Shown: one piece after another, positions 33,875 to 43,069 of the stretch
Layout: every line of letters starts with the position of its first letter
Numbering within the stretch: position 1 is the stretch's first letter
Program-made: the position numbers and the translations under genes
DNA from: an uncultured Pseudomonadota bacterium
Lineage (GTDB): Bacteria > Pseudomonadota > Gammaproteobacteria > Methylococcales > Methylomonadaceae
DNA length: 64,000 nt
NCBI GenBank assembly: GCA_903834465.1
Contig: CAILJB010000091.1
Span: forward strand, 62,001 to 126,000
Reading direction: 5' to 3'
The notes under the pieces: model-generated
Seen by the model: only the letters and a program-made list of their open reading frames with translations
What the model was told of the DNA's origin: nothing
Database searches by the model: none

Positions 33875-35401
33875 ATGACCGTAATCCGTCAAGACGATTT
33901 TATTGAAAGCATCGCGCAAGCCTTGCAATTTATTTCCTATTACCATCCGCAAGACTTTATTCAAGCCTTAAACGCTGCGTACTTACGCGAAGAAAGTCCT
34001 GCTGCCAAAGATGCGATGGCGCAAATTTTAATCAATTCGCGTTTGTGTGCCGAAGGGAAACGCCCCATCTGTCAAGATACTGGCATTGTCACCATATTTG
34101 TCAAAATCGGCATGAACGTGCAATGGCAAAGTGATTTAAGTTTGGCAGATATGATTAACCAAGGCGTGCGACAAGCCTATCAAAACGTCGATAATCCATT
34201 GCGTGCGTCAATATTGCGTGACCCTGCCGGTGAGCGGATTAACACAAAAGATAATACGCCCGCCGTCATTCATACTGAATTTGTTTTGGGCGACAAAGTT
34301 GAAATTGATATTGCAGCAAAAGGAGGTGGCTCAGAAGCGAAAGCCAAATTTGCCATGCTTAATCCATCCGACGATATTGTGGAATGGGTGTTAAAAACTG
34401 TTCCAACAATGGGTGCGGGTTGGTGTCCACCAGGTATTTTAGGCATTGGTATTGGCGGCACAGCCGAAAAAGCCATGTTGCTTGCTAAACAAGCCTGCAT
34501 GGGGTCAATTGATATTCAAGCGTTGCAACAACGTGGCGCTTCGAATCGTTTGGAAGCATTACGTTTAGAACTTTACGAAAAGGTCAATGCACTAGGGATT
34601 GGCGCACAAGGTTTGGGTGGTTTGACGACCGTTTTAGACGTGAAAATTTTGGATTATCCAACGCACGCAGCAAATTTACCGATTGCGATAATTCCGAATT
34701 GCGCTGCCACGCGCCATGTTCATTTTGTATTAGATGGCAACGGTGTGGCTGAATTTAAACCACCACGTTTAGAAGATTACCCGCAAGTCACTTGGAATGT
34801 TGGCGCGGCACGACGAGTGAATTTAGATACTATTACGCCTGATGAAATTCAAAATTGGAAAGTCGGCGAAACGTTATTACTCAGCGGCACACTTTTAACA
34901 GGACGTGACGCGGCACATAAACGGTTATGTGAGATGTTAGAACGTGGTGAAGCATTGCCCGATGGCGTAGATTTTAAAAATAAATTTATTTATTACGTCG
35001 GGCCAGTCGATGCAGTGCGTGATGAAGTGGTTGGCAGCGCAGGTCCTACGACGGCAACACGCATGGATAAATTCACCGCCCCACTACTCGAAAAAACCGG
35101 TTTGCTTGGCATGATTGGTAAATCCGAACGTGGCGAATCCGCGATTGTGGCAATCAAAGCACACAAAGCGATTTATTTGATTGCAGTTGGGGGCGCGGCA
35201 TATTTGGTTTCAAAAGCGATAAAAAAATCAAGCATTTTGGCATTTGCCGATTTAGGGATGGAAGCCATTCACGAATTTGTGGTGGAAGATATGCCAGTAA
35301 CCGTTGCCGTTGATAGTCAAGGCATTTCAATTCATCAAATTGCCCCAAAAGAATGGCAAACAAAAATCAGTAAAATTCCTGTTGAGGTGATAAGAAAATG
35401 A
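33875..35401 (+). CDS. fumA: Fumarate hydratase class I
   Basis: A 508-residue [4Fe-4S] fumarase interconverting fumarate and malate in the TCA cycle. The N-terminal alpha domain has CQDTGIVTIFVKIG and GGGSEAKAKFAMLNPSD with the cluster cysteines (GAGWCPPGILGIGIGGT, PNCAATRHVHF). The C-terminal beta domain has LLTGRDAAHKR and SAGPTTATRMDKFT. It begins 12 bases after the aminopeptidase gene and overlaps the following small gene as ATGA. The symbol denotes the class; FumA and FumB cannot be told apart here. Confidence 0.93.
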   Translation: MTVIRQDDFIESIAQALQFISYYHPQDFIQALNAAYLREESPAAKDAMAQILINSRLCAEGKRPICQDTGIVTIFVKIGMNVQWQSDLSLADMINQGVRQAYQNVDNPLRASILRDPAGERINTKDNTPAVIHTEFVLGDKVEIDIAAKGGGSEAKAKFAMLNPSDDIVEWVLKTVPTMGAGWCPPGILGIGIGGTAEKAMLLAKQACMGSIDIQALQQRGASNRLEALRLELYEKVNALGIGAQGLGGLTTVLDVKILDYPTHAANLPIAIIPNCAATRHVHFVLDGNGVAEFKPPRLEDYPQVTWNVGAARRVNLDTITPDEIQNWKVGETLLLSGTLLTGRDAAHKRLCEMLERGEALPDGVDFKNKFIYYVGPVDAVRDEVVGSAGPTTATRMDKFTAPLLEKTGLLGMIGKSERGESAIVAIKAHKAIYLIAVGGAAYLVSKAIKKSSILAFADLGMEAIHEFVVEDMPVTVAVDSQGISIHQIAPKEWQTKISKIPVEVIRK

Positions 35402-35733
35402 AAACACGTCGTTTATGCTTAGTCAGTTTTTTGATTATGGCGATGTCAATATTAACTGGCTGGCGTTCTTATCATCATAGAAAACATCACATCGTCGAAT
35501 CAACCGTTGAAACTTCTGAACCTCGCGCATTAGATTTATCGCTGCCGTTGCAATTCGATAATAAAAATGCCACGCCCATCACGCAGGCGCAATCAAAATT
35601 CACCATTGAAAAACCTAAAAAAATTCAACGTGAAGTCGAACTTGACACGCAAGCAATTATGTTTGCTTACCCAGAAGAAGAAAAAATAAAACCTTTTGAT
35701 GGGGCAGCAATTACAATTAACGTTAAACGTTAA
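35398..35733 (+). CDS. Membrane-anchored or secreted small protein, unknown function
   Basis: A 111-residue protein with a hydrophobic N-terminus (RLCLVSFLIMAMSILTGW) that looks like an uncleaved anchor or signal peptide, then a histidine-rich patch (YHHRKHHIV) and a mostly beta or disordered region. It overlaps the fumarase stop (ATGA) and lies 24 bases before uppP. I recognise no domain. Confidence 0.65.
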   Translation: MKTRRLCLVSFLIMAMSILTGWRSYHHRKHHIVESTVETSEPRALDLSLPLQFDNKNATPITQAQSKFTIEKPKKIQREVELDTQAIMFAYPEEEKIKPFDGAAITINVKR

Positions 35734-35757
35734 AACTTTAACAATTTTGTAGGATTT

Positions 35758-36588
35758 ATGGATTTATTACTCGCCGCAAAGGCATTGATTTTAGGCATCG
35801 TCGAAGGGTTGACAGAATTTTTACCCATTTCTAGTACCGGACATTTAATTTTAGTCGGCGATTTATTGAATTTTAATGATGAAAAAGGAAAACTTTTCGA
35901 ATTAGTCATTCAAGTCGGCGCAATTTTAGCGGTATGTTGGGAATATCGGCGCAGAATCTGCGATACGTTTAGCGGCTTATTTCGCAAAGAAAAAATCGCT
36001 CAAGATTTCACTTTAAATTTAATTATCGCGTTTCTACCCGCTGCGTTTTTGGGATTTTTATTTAGTAAATACATCAAGGCTGTGTTGTTTAAACCCGTGC
36101 CAGTCGCGTTAGCCTTCATTATCGGCGCATTTATCATTATTTGGGCAGAAAAACGTGAACACACCGTGCGAATTAACGCGGTTGATGAATTAACAAAATT
36201 CGATGCGTTAAAGCTTGGTTTTGCTCAAGCCTTCGCGCTCATTCCTGGTACGTCACGCTCTGGCGCAACCATTATCGGCGGATTATTATTTGGACTTTCG
36301 CGCCAAGCGGCAACCGAATTTTCTTTTTTCTTAGCGATTCCAACGTTGTGTGCGGCGAGTGCTTATGATTTATATAAACACCGCGATTTACTTGATATTG
36401 CCGCCGATGCGCCACATTTTGTATTAGGTATGATTGCTGCGTTTTTCAGTGCATTATGGGCAATCAAAGGATTGTTGCGTTACATCAGTCATCACGATTT
36501 TTTGGTTTTTGCATGGTATCGACTCGTTTTTGGTGCAATCGTTTTGATTACCGCTTACAGTGGAATCGTGCAATGGTCAGTAAATTAA
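35758..36588 (+). CDS. uppP: Undecaprenyl-diphosphatase UppP (BacA)
   Basis: A 276-residue membrane phosphatase that recycles undecaprenyl pyrophosphate for peptidoglycan and other envelope polymers. The catalytic signature [19 protein letters not shown] and the second motif [20 protein letters not shown] are intact, with about eight transmembrane helices. Full family length. Confidence 0.96.
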   Translation: MDLLLAAKALILGIVEGLTEFLPISSTGHLILVGDLLNFNDEKGKLFELVIQVGAILAVCWEYRRRICDTFSGLFRKEKIAQDFTLNLIIAFLPAAFLGFLFSKYIKAVLFKPVPVALAFIIGAFIIIWAEKREHTVRINAVDELTKFDALKLGFAQAFALIPGTSRSGATIIGGLLFGLSRQAATEFSFFLAIPTLCAASAYDLYKHRDLLDIAADAPHFVLGMIAAFFSALWAIKGLLRYISHHDFLVFAWYRLVFGAIVLITAYSGIVQWSVN

Positions 36589-36701
36589 CATTTAGATTTG
36601 TTGAAAAATTCGCAAATGTGTTTAGAATTGGAGCTGGCTCATCGGTTTGGCGATGGCTGTTTCTTTTTAAAACCCAGAAAATAATAACAATCCGAGGATA
36701 A

Positions 36702-37093
36702 ATGTTAATGAAAACATTGAAAAAAATCGCTTTAGCAGCAATCGTAGCCGCTTCTTTAGGTGCTGTTTCTACAACTTCTTTCGCTGAAAGCGATCCAGGT
36801 CGCGTTTCTTACCCAGCAGCACAAGCTGTTGATATGTTGGCAGCTAAAGTTCAAACTGCAACAGATGCAATCACTTCTGGTTCAGACGCTGAAACAACTA
36901 GCAAATTGATTAAAGAAGCATCTGACTTTTCAAAAGAAGTTAACGCAAATGACCGCGTTGCTCGCGCAGTAGCAAAGCAACTAACATCGTAAAAGCAGCG
37001 CGCAAAGACGTACAAGACGGCAATTCACAACAAGCTGAAACAAAATTGCGTGATGCACACAAACAAATTCTTGACGCGAAAAGCCTTATCTAA
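36702..37093 (+). pseudogene. Secreted helical protein, single-base frameshift
   Basis: The first frame gives a signal peptide (MKTLKKIALAAIVAASLGAVSTTSFA, usable ATG at 36702 or 36708) and a helical segment (AVDMLAAKVQTATDAITSGSD, KEVNANDRVARA), then stops at 36992. In the next frame SSKATNIVKAARKDVQDG and a final helix LRDAHKQILDAKSLI continue to a stop at 37091-37093. One base near 36968-36970 appears missing; restoring it gives about 130 residues, the same layout as the secreted protein at 13.7 kb. A strong terminator follows. The ribosome-binding site GAGGA is good, so the gene may be highly expressed if intact. Confidence 0.75.
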
Positions 37094-37112
37094 TTCCTCG
37101 CTTCTTGAAATT

Positions 37113-37148
37113 AAAAAGCCCTGCAACTTTTCGGTTGCGGGGCTTTTT
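37113..37148. terminator. Rho-independent terminator between secreted-protein gene and pgi
   Basis: AAAAGCCCTGCAAC pairs with GTTGCGGGGCTTTT, with one G-T pair, around a short loop, followed by T6. It lies between convergent genes and likely works on both strands. Confidence 0.9.
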
Positions 37149-37167
37149 TAATAACTACGAAAACGTT

Positions 37168-38817
37168 TTAACTTTCGCGTGCCAATTTTTTGTAAGCGTT
37201 AATTAACGCATTGGTAGAACAATCGTGCGTTGTAATTTCATCGTCGTTATTTAATTCTGGCAAAATCACTTTCGCTAATACTTTGCCCAACTGTACACCC
37301 ATTTGATCGTAAGAATTGATATTCCAAATCACCCCTTGAACGAAAATTTTGTGTTCGTACAGCGCAATCAACGAACCTAATGTTTTCGGCGTTAATTTCT
37401 TAAACAAGAACGAATTGGATGGTTTATTGCCATCAAATACTTTTGAGGCAACTAAAACGCTGTCTTTGCATTCTTCTTCGGTTAAATCGCGTTTCACTTC
37501 ATCCACTGTTTTACCGTGCATTAACGCTTCGGGCTGAGCGAGAAAATTTGAAATCAAAATTTTGTGATGTTCTGGCAAACTGTAATGGCTAATCGCAGGT
37601 GCAAGAAAATCACACGGAATCAACTTTGTACCTTGATGAATTAGCTGGTAAAAAGCGTGTTGCCCATTTGTTCCAGGCTGTCCCCAGATAACAGGTCCGG
37701 TGTTGTAATCAACGCGCTCGCCATCAATGGTTGTACTTTTACCATTACTTTCCATATCACCTTGCTGAAAATAATCAGCAAAATAACGCATTGATTGGTC
37801 ATACGCTAAAATGGCGTGTGTTTCTGCATGAAATTCATGGAAAAAGTTGTTATACCAAACACCCAATAATCCCATTACAATAGAGATATTTTTTTCAAAT
37901 GGCGTATTTCTAAAATGGTTGTCTGCTTCGTGCGCGCCTTGTAATAATTCTTCAAAATTATCCATACCAACATACAAAGCAATCGATAAACCTATCGCTG
38001 ACCAAAGCGAATAACGTCCACCGACCCAATCCCAAAATTCAAACATATTATCAACATCAATTCCAAATTCGGCGACTTCTTTAGCATTCGTTGATAATGC
38101 GACAAAATGTTTTGCTACCGCTGAGGCATCAGGCGCATGTTTAAGTAACCAAGTACGCGCTGAATTCGCATTAGTAATAGTTTCTTGAGTGGTAAATGTT
38201 TTTGAGCCAACTAAAAACAAAGTGGTTTCTGGTGAAAGATTTTCTAACGTTTCGACTAAATCTGTTTGGTCAACGTTTGAAACAAAATGCACTTTCAATG
38301 CAGGTGTCGAGTAAGGATGCAACGCAGCACAGACCATTTTAGGGCCTAAATCTGAACCACCGATACCGATGTTCACAATGTCTGTAATGGCTTTGCCCGT
38401 GTAACCTTTCCATTCCCCCGAACGCACACGGCTACAAAAGCCACGCATTTTTTCAAGTGAAGCATTGATTTGTGGCATTACATCTTTGCCATCGACTAAA
38501 ACAGGCGTATTTGAACGATTACGCAATGCCGTATGTAAAACAGCGCGGTGTTCCGTGATATTGATTTTTTCACCCGAAAACATCGCTTTGATTTTAGTTT
38601 CTAATTGCGCTTGTTTTGCCAAGTTAATCAATAAAGGCAAAGTGTTGTCGTTGATCCTATTTTTCGAATAATCAAACAAAATATCATTGAAAGTTATGGA
38701 AAATTTTTCATGACGTTTAGGGTCGTTTTTAAAACTTTCGACTAAACTTTGATCACGAATTTCGTCATAATGATTCTGCAATGCTGCCCAAGCGGGCGTA
38801 GCGGTCAACGATGCCAT
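37168..38817 (-). CDS. pgi: Glucose-6-phosphate isomerase
   Basis: A 549-residue isomerase interconverting glucose 6-phosphate and fructose 6-phosphate. In a type I methanotroph this step links the ribulose monophosphate cycle to sugar metabolism. Signatures: [31 protein letters not shown], the catalytic Glu in [14 protein letters not shown], and [20 protein letters not shown] near the end. The start at 38817 ([10 protein letters not shown]) has a GGAG site upstream; longer in-frame starts are not supported. Confidence 0.96.
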   Translation of the reverse strand: MASLTATPAWAALQNHYDEIRDQSLVESFKNDPKRHEKFSITFNDILFDYSKNRINDNTLPLLINLAKQAQLETKIKAMFSGEKINITEHRAVLHTALRNRSNTPVLVDGKDVMPQINASLEKMRGFCSRVRSGEWKGYTGKAITDIVNIGIGGSDLGPKMVCAALHPYSTPALKVHFVSNVDQTDLVETLENLSPETTLFLVGSKTFTTQETITNANSARTWLLKHAPDASAVAKHFVALSTNAKEVAEFGIDVDNMFEFWDWVGGRYSLWSAIGLSIALYVGMDNFEELLQGAHEADNHFRNTPFEKNISIVMGLLGVWYNNFFHEFHAETHAILAYDQSMRYFADYFQQGDMESNGKSTTIDGERVDYNTGPVIWGQPGTNGQHAFYQLIHQGTKLIPCDFLAPAISHYSLPEHHKILISNFLAQPEALMHGKTVDEVKRDLTEEECKDSVLVASKVFDGNKPSNSFLFKKLTPKTLGSLIALYEHKIFVQGVIWNINSYDQMGVQLGKVLAKVILPELNNDDEITTHDCSTNALINAYKKLARES

Positions 38818-38986
38818 GCGATAGAACTCCAAATAAATAAAAATTGTCGCAAGTCTACGAAAATTAAGGGCAGATAGCAATAATACACGGCGCGGATTGT
38901 CATTTTTAATCCGCGTTTCTGTGATGGTAAATTTATCGCTATGTGTTGCTTTATTTGCTCAAATCGACGTGTTAAAGTTAGCCCCG

Positions 38987-39036
38987 TACAGTTATATACA
39001 GTTGGTTTGAATATGTTGTACAGTTAACACGCAGTT
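38987..39036. promoter_or_regulatory. Helically phased TACAGTT-type repeats upstream of the 39.1 kb copper locus
   Basis: TACAGTT occurs at 38987, 38997 and 39019, with a GCAGTT at 39031. The steps (10, 22 and about 12 bases) are close to whole DNA turns, as expected for protein molecules bound on one face. The array is 54 bases before the start of the 39.1 kb gene, a natural place for an activator or repressor site. The binding factor is unknown and the pattern could be partly chance. Confidence 0.5.
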
Positions 39037-39089
39037 AATGTGGAATGAGTTACTACAATAATAATTATTCGGATAAATAGAGAGGATTT

Positions 39090-39686
39090 ATGAACATCGC
39101 GCAATTTATCAAAAAAACATCACTTGGTTTGACAGCATTGCTCTTTTCATCTGCGTTATGGGCGCACGGTGGGGCGGCTGGAACGGATACTGACCAATGT
39201 AAATTTGAATTAGAACCGACACATTGGATTCACTACACCGCGTATCAGCCGCATGCTTTTCCGGCAGAAGATTTTTGCGGCAATATTCCAAACACCGGTA
39301 CGCTGACACAATTGGTTTTTGACTATCAAGATATGAAATACCGCAATATGTCGGTTGAATTTGAAGTCACTAAAGAACCTGAAGGCAAACGTGTTTATTT
39401 CCAAGAAGCGGCAAAACACAAATCGGGAACAGTAATGTTATCGTTACCTGAAGGCGTGCCTGAAGCGGGTAAATACTTGATTCATATCACCTTAGTTCCT
39501 GATGCAGGACAAGGCGAACGTTTAGATGCGCACATGAGTTTTAAAGCGGGTAAAGGTCAGCAAATGAGCCGAAATGAACTCTTGTTGTATTCCTTCTTTG
39601 GCTTTGCAGGTTTGTACATTGTATATTTATCACATGCCGGTTTTAAACGCGCTGTTGATAAATTACTCGCCAAATTAAAAGGCTAA
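39090..39686 (+). CDS. Periplasmic membrane-anchored protein with predicted N-terminal His (copper locus 2)
   Basis: A 198-residue protein with a signal peptide whose predicted cleavage leaves HGGAAGTDTD as the mature start. The periplasmic domain has CKFELEPTHWIHYTAYQPHAF and a second Cys in EDFCGNIPNTG, followed by a beta-rich region (AGKYLIHITLVPDAG) and a C-terminal transmembrane helix (LLLYSFFGFAGLYIVYLS). It is a likely distant paralog of the 22.7 kb protein. Together with the following cupredoxin it is a candidate copper chaperone. No family name recognised. Confidence 0.72.
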   Translation: MNIAQFIKKTSLGLTALLFSSALWAHGGAAGTDTDQCKFELEPTHWIHYTAYQPHAFPAEDFCGNIPNTGTLTQLVFDYQDMKYRNMSVEFEVTKEPEGKRVYFQEAAKHKSGTVMLSLPEGVPEAGKYLIHITLVPDAGQGERLDAHMSFKAGKGQQMSRNELLLYSFFGFAGLYIVYLSHAGFKRAVDKLLAKLKG

Positions 39687-39747
39687 ATTTCAACGATTAG
39701 CACACCAAACAGGGACGTTTTTTTAGTTATCACGAGGCAATAAAACA

Positions 39748-40632
39748 ATGATGAAATTAGTATCGGTAAGTGTATTCGCGGCGTTATTTTCACTGCCAAC
39801 ATTTGCTCAGGACTATCAAGATCACGATGGTATGCTTATGAATCATGGTGAGGGGCATTTAATGGACATGGCGGGCGGTATGGTCATGGGTAATAATCCT
39901 GACACCTTGCCAGGTGGCTGTGACAAAATTGCTGAAACTAAAGAAATTACTGTCCACGCCGGTCATAAATATGCGGAAAAATTCCCTGGCAGAATGTTCG
40001 CGTTTGATACGCAGGAATTTCAATTCAAACCCTGCACAAAACTGACGGTACATTTCATCAATGACGATAACGTGCGTCATCAGTGGATGATGCACGGCTT
40101 GCCAAAATATTTATATCCTAAAGGCATGTTCCATTTAGAGGTTTCAGGGCCAGCAAAAATTTCAGGCACTTTGATTTTACCACCAGGCGATAAAACCTAT
40201 TTGGTGCATTGCGACATCGCGCAGCACATGGAAAAGGGGATGAAAGCACAGCTCAAAGTAGGTAAAGGCGATGGTGATTTACCAAGTATTCCAAACGTAA
40301 CGGCAAATGTTGTGGCAGATGATTACAAAATCACGTTACCTGAATTGCTCGAAAAAGCACATGCAGAAGCAAATTTACCAGAACCTGAACCTGTTGTTGA
40401 ACTAACAAAAACCGCTCCTGTGAAACCAGTTGTTGTCGAAGAAGAAAGCGATTTTTCAGGTGTAACGGTTATTGGATTATTGTTAGGTGTGTTGGTTGCG
40501 CCATTCTTAGCAAAGAAATTTAAAGGCATGACAGCCACTGAAATTGTGGCTTATTTGTTTGATTTGACTAACTCGCTGATTGAATTAGCCATTACAACCG
40601 TTCAGCGGCTGATTAAATCAATGCAAAAATAA
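39748..40632 (+). CDS. Cupredoxin-like membrane-anchored copper protein (copy 2)
   Basis: A 294-residue paralog of the 27.6 kb protein. After the signal peptide there is a Met/His-rich stretch (DHDGMLMNHGEGHLMDMAGGMVMG), typical of Cu(I)-binding segments, then the cupredoxin domain with ligands in DDNVRHQWMMHGLP and VHCDIAQHMEKGMKAQL. A long linker leads to a C-terminal membrane helix (VIGLLLGVLVAPFLAKKF) and a further hydrophobic region. It begins 61 bases after the preceding gene and ends at a terminator, so the two form an operon. Confidence 0.85.
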   Translation: MMKLVSVSVFAALFSLPTFAQDYQDHDGMLMNHGEGHLMDMAGGMVMGNNPDTLPGGCDKIAETKEITVHAGHKYAEKFPGRMFAFDTQEFQFKPCTKLTVHFINDDNVRHQWMMHGLPKYLYPKGMFHLEVSGPAKISGTLILPPGDKTYLVHCDIAQHMEKGMKAQLKVGKGDGDLPSIPNVTANVVADDYKITLPELLEKAHAEANLPEPEPVVELTKTAPVKPVVVEEESDFSGVTVIGLLLGVLVAPFLAKKFKGMTATEIVAYLFDLTNSLIELAITTVQRLIKSMQK

Positions 40633-40650
40633 AAACTATTTTGAAAATGA

Positions 40651-40677
40651 AAAAGCCCGCATTACGCGGGCTTTTTT
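40651..40677. terminator. Rho-independent terminator after the copper locus 2 operon
   Basis: AAAAGCCCGC and GCGGGCTTTT flank a 5-base loop, followed by Ts. It separates the plus-strand operon from the convergent DUF5765-like gene. Confidence 0.92.
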
Positions 40678-40689
40678 ATGACTAATCAC

Positions 40690-41442
40690 TTACAGCGAGT
40701 CGCCAATGGTCTTTTTATAAAATGGCCAATTCGTAACATGCAGATATTTTCGCACTGGCGATTTAATTACCGATACACACAAGGCAATCGAAAATAGACA
40801 CCACACCGCCGCATATTCATTCGGGTCATCAGTTGTAATATCTGAAATCCAAGGTCCCATGAAATAATGAAACAGTACAAATTTCCATGAACCGTAAAGC
40901 GTTGGCAAAACAAACGCCACTAAAATATACGCTAAAACGTGTAACCCCCAATTGAAATTAAATAACCATTCAACCGGATGCGATAATAAACCGTTCAACG
41001 GCATTTGCCACGCAATATGCCATGCACCCGAAACCGAACAAATGTGCGGGCCACAGAAACCTTCCGTGCCAATGACACATTCGCCCGCCCACGCAAACGG
41101 ATACATTTTTATCATCATAAAAATTGAACCAATTGCACTCAAGGTATAAACCACTGTACGAATTTTAAGTTTGACACTTTCGGGAATGAAATACATTGCG
41201 ACCATATTGACAAAAAACGGCTGAAACGCAACGTGCAGATACCCTAGCAACGTGAGTATTTGATTATTCGGGTTGTCGCACAAATCAATATAAATGTAAG
41301 TGACCGCTTGTAGCAATTCCATCAGAGAAAAATAAATCAGCGGAATCCAAAGCTCTTTGGGTTCGCCTCTTTTAATAATGTAACAAGCTGTACCTAATCC
41401 AACTGTTGCCAGTACGCCCGATGCTTCACCACTCCAACACAT
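40690..41442 (-). CDS. Multi-pass membrane protein, DUF5765-like
   Basis: A 250-residue protein with about seven hydrophobic segments. Its opening MCWSGEASGVLATVGLGTA is a hallmark I associate with the DUF5765 family, whose members share an unusual Cys-Trp start. A loop with ECVIGTEGFCGPHICSVSGAWHIAWQMP carries several Cys and His residues that might bind metal or form disulfides. It is convergent with the cupredoxin operon. Function unknown. Confidence 0.65.
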   Translation of the reverse strand: MCWSGEASGVLATVGLGTACYIIKRGEPKELWIPLIYFSLMELLQAVTYIYIDLCDNPNNQILTLLGYLHVAFQPFFVNMVAMYFIPESVKLKIRTVVYTLSAIGSIFMMIKMYPFAWAGECVIGTEGFCGPHICSVSGAWHIAWQMPLNGLLSHPVEWLFNFNWGLHVLAYILVAFVLPTLYGSWKFVLFHYFMGPWISDITTDDPNEYAAVWCLFSIALCVSVIKSPVRKYLHVTNWPFYKKTIGDSL

Positions 41443-41500
41443 GATTTTTCCTCGTTAATTTTTAGTTTTTATTGTTATGGGCATTCTTCATTAAACACGG

Positions 41501-41567
41501 CAAAATGTCGCCGTTAACCGGCAAAGTATAGCACACAAAAATCCGTGCTTTTTGCTGTGCTATACTT
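41501..41567 (+). promoter_or_regulatory. Promoter and inverted repeat upstream of the radical SAM gene
   Basis: AAGTATAGCACA (41524-41535) pairs perfectly with TGTGCTATACTT (41556-41567) over a 20-base spacer. The right arm contains an extended -10 promoter element (TGC then TATACT, 41561-41566) about 30 bases before the radical SAM start, so the repeat may overlap the promoter as an operator. A CAAAATGTCGC copy lies at 41501-41511. Confidence 0.55.
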
Positions 41568-41596
41568 GCCTTTCATTCACTTAATTTCCTGTTTTT

Positions 41597-42448
41597 ATGT
41601 CAAATAAACTCACCGTCACAAATCACACGCGCGATGTTAGCGGTCTTACTTATGTTTACCCCGTACTTTCACGACGCGCCGGTGGTTTGTCGATTGGCAT
41701 CAACTTCAATACTAATAATGCCTGTAATTGGCGGTGTATTTATTGCCAAGTGCCAGAATTAAAACTTGGTTCTGCACCGAGTTGTGATTTAGATTTATTA
41801 GCCAAAGAATTACGTTTATTTTTAAATGATGTTTTACACGGTGATTTTTATGACCGAATGGCTGTTTCACAAACGCAGCGCGTCATTAAAGATATTGCCA
41901 TTGCTGGAAATGGCGAACCGACCAGCTTGGTCAATTTTGATATAGCAGTGAAACTGATTGGCGATATTGCCACAGAATTAGGCGTTTTCCCTGACAGCCA
42001 TTTTGTTTTAATTACCAATGGTAGTTTGATTCACCGCCCCGTTGTGCAAGCCGGTCTGCAATTGTTAAATAGTTACGGCGGCGAAGTATGGTTCAAAATA
42101 GATAGCGGTACAAGCAAAGGTCGTGCGTTAGTGAATCATTCCGCGCAAACAAATGAAGCTGTTTTGAAAAACTTAACGCTCGCCGCGCAATGTTGCTCGA
42201 CAAAAATACAAATTTGTTTAGTTGATTATCAACAACACGGTTTAACAAATAGTGAACGTGAAGGTTTTTTAAATTTTCTAACTAAAATACGCGCCATAAC
42301 TACTATTCAAAATGTCACCATTTACACAGTAGCGCGTCCCTCGCAACAACCTGAAGCGGTTGATTTACTGCCGATGAAGTTAGACGTTATGCAAAACTTC
42401 GCGCAGGAAATTCGGCAATTAGGTTACGACGTGACCGTCACACAATAG
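41597..42448 (+). CDS. Radical SAM enzyme, wyosine-like
   Basis: A 283-residue radical SAM protein with the cluster motif CNWRCIYCQ (CxxxCxxC) near residue 42, GNGEPTSLVNF for SAM binding, and KIDSGTSKG. It resembles the uncharacterised radical SAM proteins related to wyosine-base enzymes; the substrate is not known. It overlaps mobA at the 3' end convergently by 11 bases. Confidence 0.8.
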   Translation: MSNKLTVTNHTRDVSGLTYVYPVLSRRAGGLSIGINFNTNNACNWRCIYCQVPELKLGSAPSCDLDLLAKELRLFLNDVLHGDFYDRMAVSQTQRVIKDIAIAGNGEPTSLVNFDIAVKLIGDIATELGVFPDSHFVLITNGSLIHRPVVQAGLQLLNSYGGEVWFKIDSGTSKGRALVNHSAQTNEAVLKNLTLAAQCCSTKIQICLVDYQQHGLTNSEREGFLNFLTKIRAITTIQNVTIYTVARPSQQPEAVDLLPMKLDVMQNFAQEIRQLGYDVTVTQ

Positions 42449-43019
42449 CGTTCAATTCCGCTAGTGTATTGATATTTTCAAACCCCGTTGCGTCTGCACC
42501 AAAATCTACATACTGCGTTTTATGCTGTTTAAACCAGAGTCGCACTTTTCGATCGCCTTGTGCTAAATAAGATTCCAAATTAGCTTGCAAACTTTTTTTT
42601 ACAACTAAAAAAACCGAATGAACCTGTTCGCCCGTACAGGCAACTGTAATATCTGCGTCATTTTGTTTATGCTGCTCAAGTAAATAGCACAATTGCTCCG
42701 TGGTAATAAATGGTGCATCACACGGTACAATTAACAAAACATCCGCATTACTGTCACACATTACTGCTAAAATTCCCGCTAATGCACCTGAAAAATCTTG
42801 CGTTATATCGCTAATCACCGGTACACCAAAAGTTTGATACGTCTCTAAATTTCGGTTCGCGTTAATCACTAATTCATCCACAAGCGGACGCAATGCACTA
42901 AACGAATAATGAATTAACGGTTGCCCACGAAAAAGTTGCAATCCTTTATCTTGGTAATTCATACGGCTAGCCTGACCGCCAGCAAGAATCACGCCTGTTA
43001 CTTTTGTTTGCGAGGTCAT
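42438..43019 (-). CDS. mobA: Molybdenum cofactor guanylyltransferase MobA
   Basis: A 193-residue nucleotidyltransferase that attaches GMP to molybdopterin. The N-terminal signature GVILAGGQASRMNYQDKGL (LAGGxxxRMxxxDKG) and the metal-binding PCDAPFIT are present. The product is needed for bis-MGD enzymes such as formate dehydrogenase, the last step of methane oxidation. Full length. Confidence 0.92.
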   Translation of the reverse strand: MTSQTKVTGVILAGGQASRMNYQDKGLQLFRGQPLIHYSFSALRPLVDELVINANRNLETYQTFGVPVISDITQDFSGALAGILAVMCDSNADVLLIVPCDAPFITTEQLCYLLEQHKQNDADITVACTGEQVHSVFLVVKKSLQANLESYLAQGDRKVRLWFKQHKTQYVDFGADATGFENINTLAELNAIV

Positions 43020-43069
43020 AATGTTAAGCTGTAGCCTGTTTTTTATCTATGTTAAGGGAGACAATTAAA

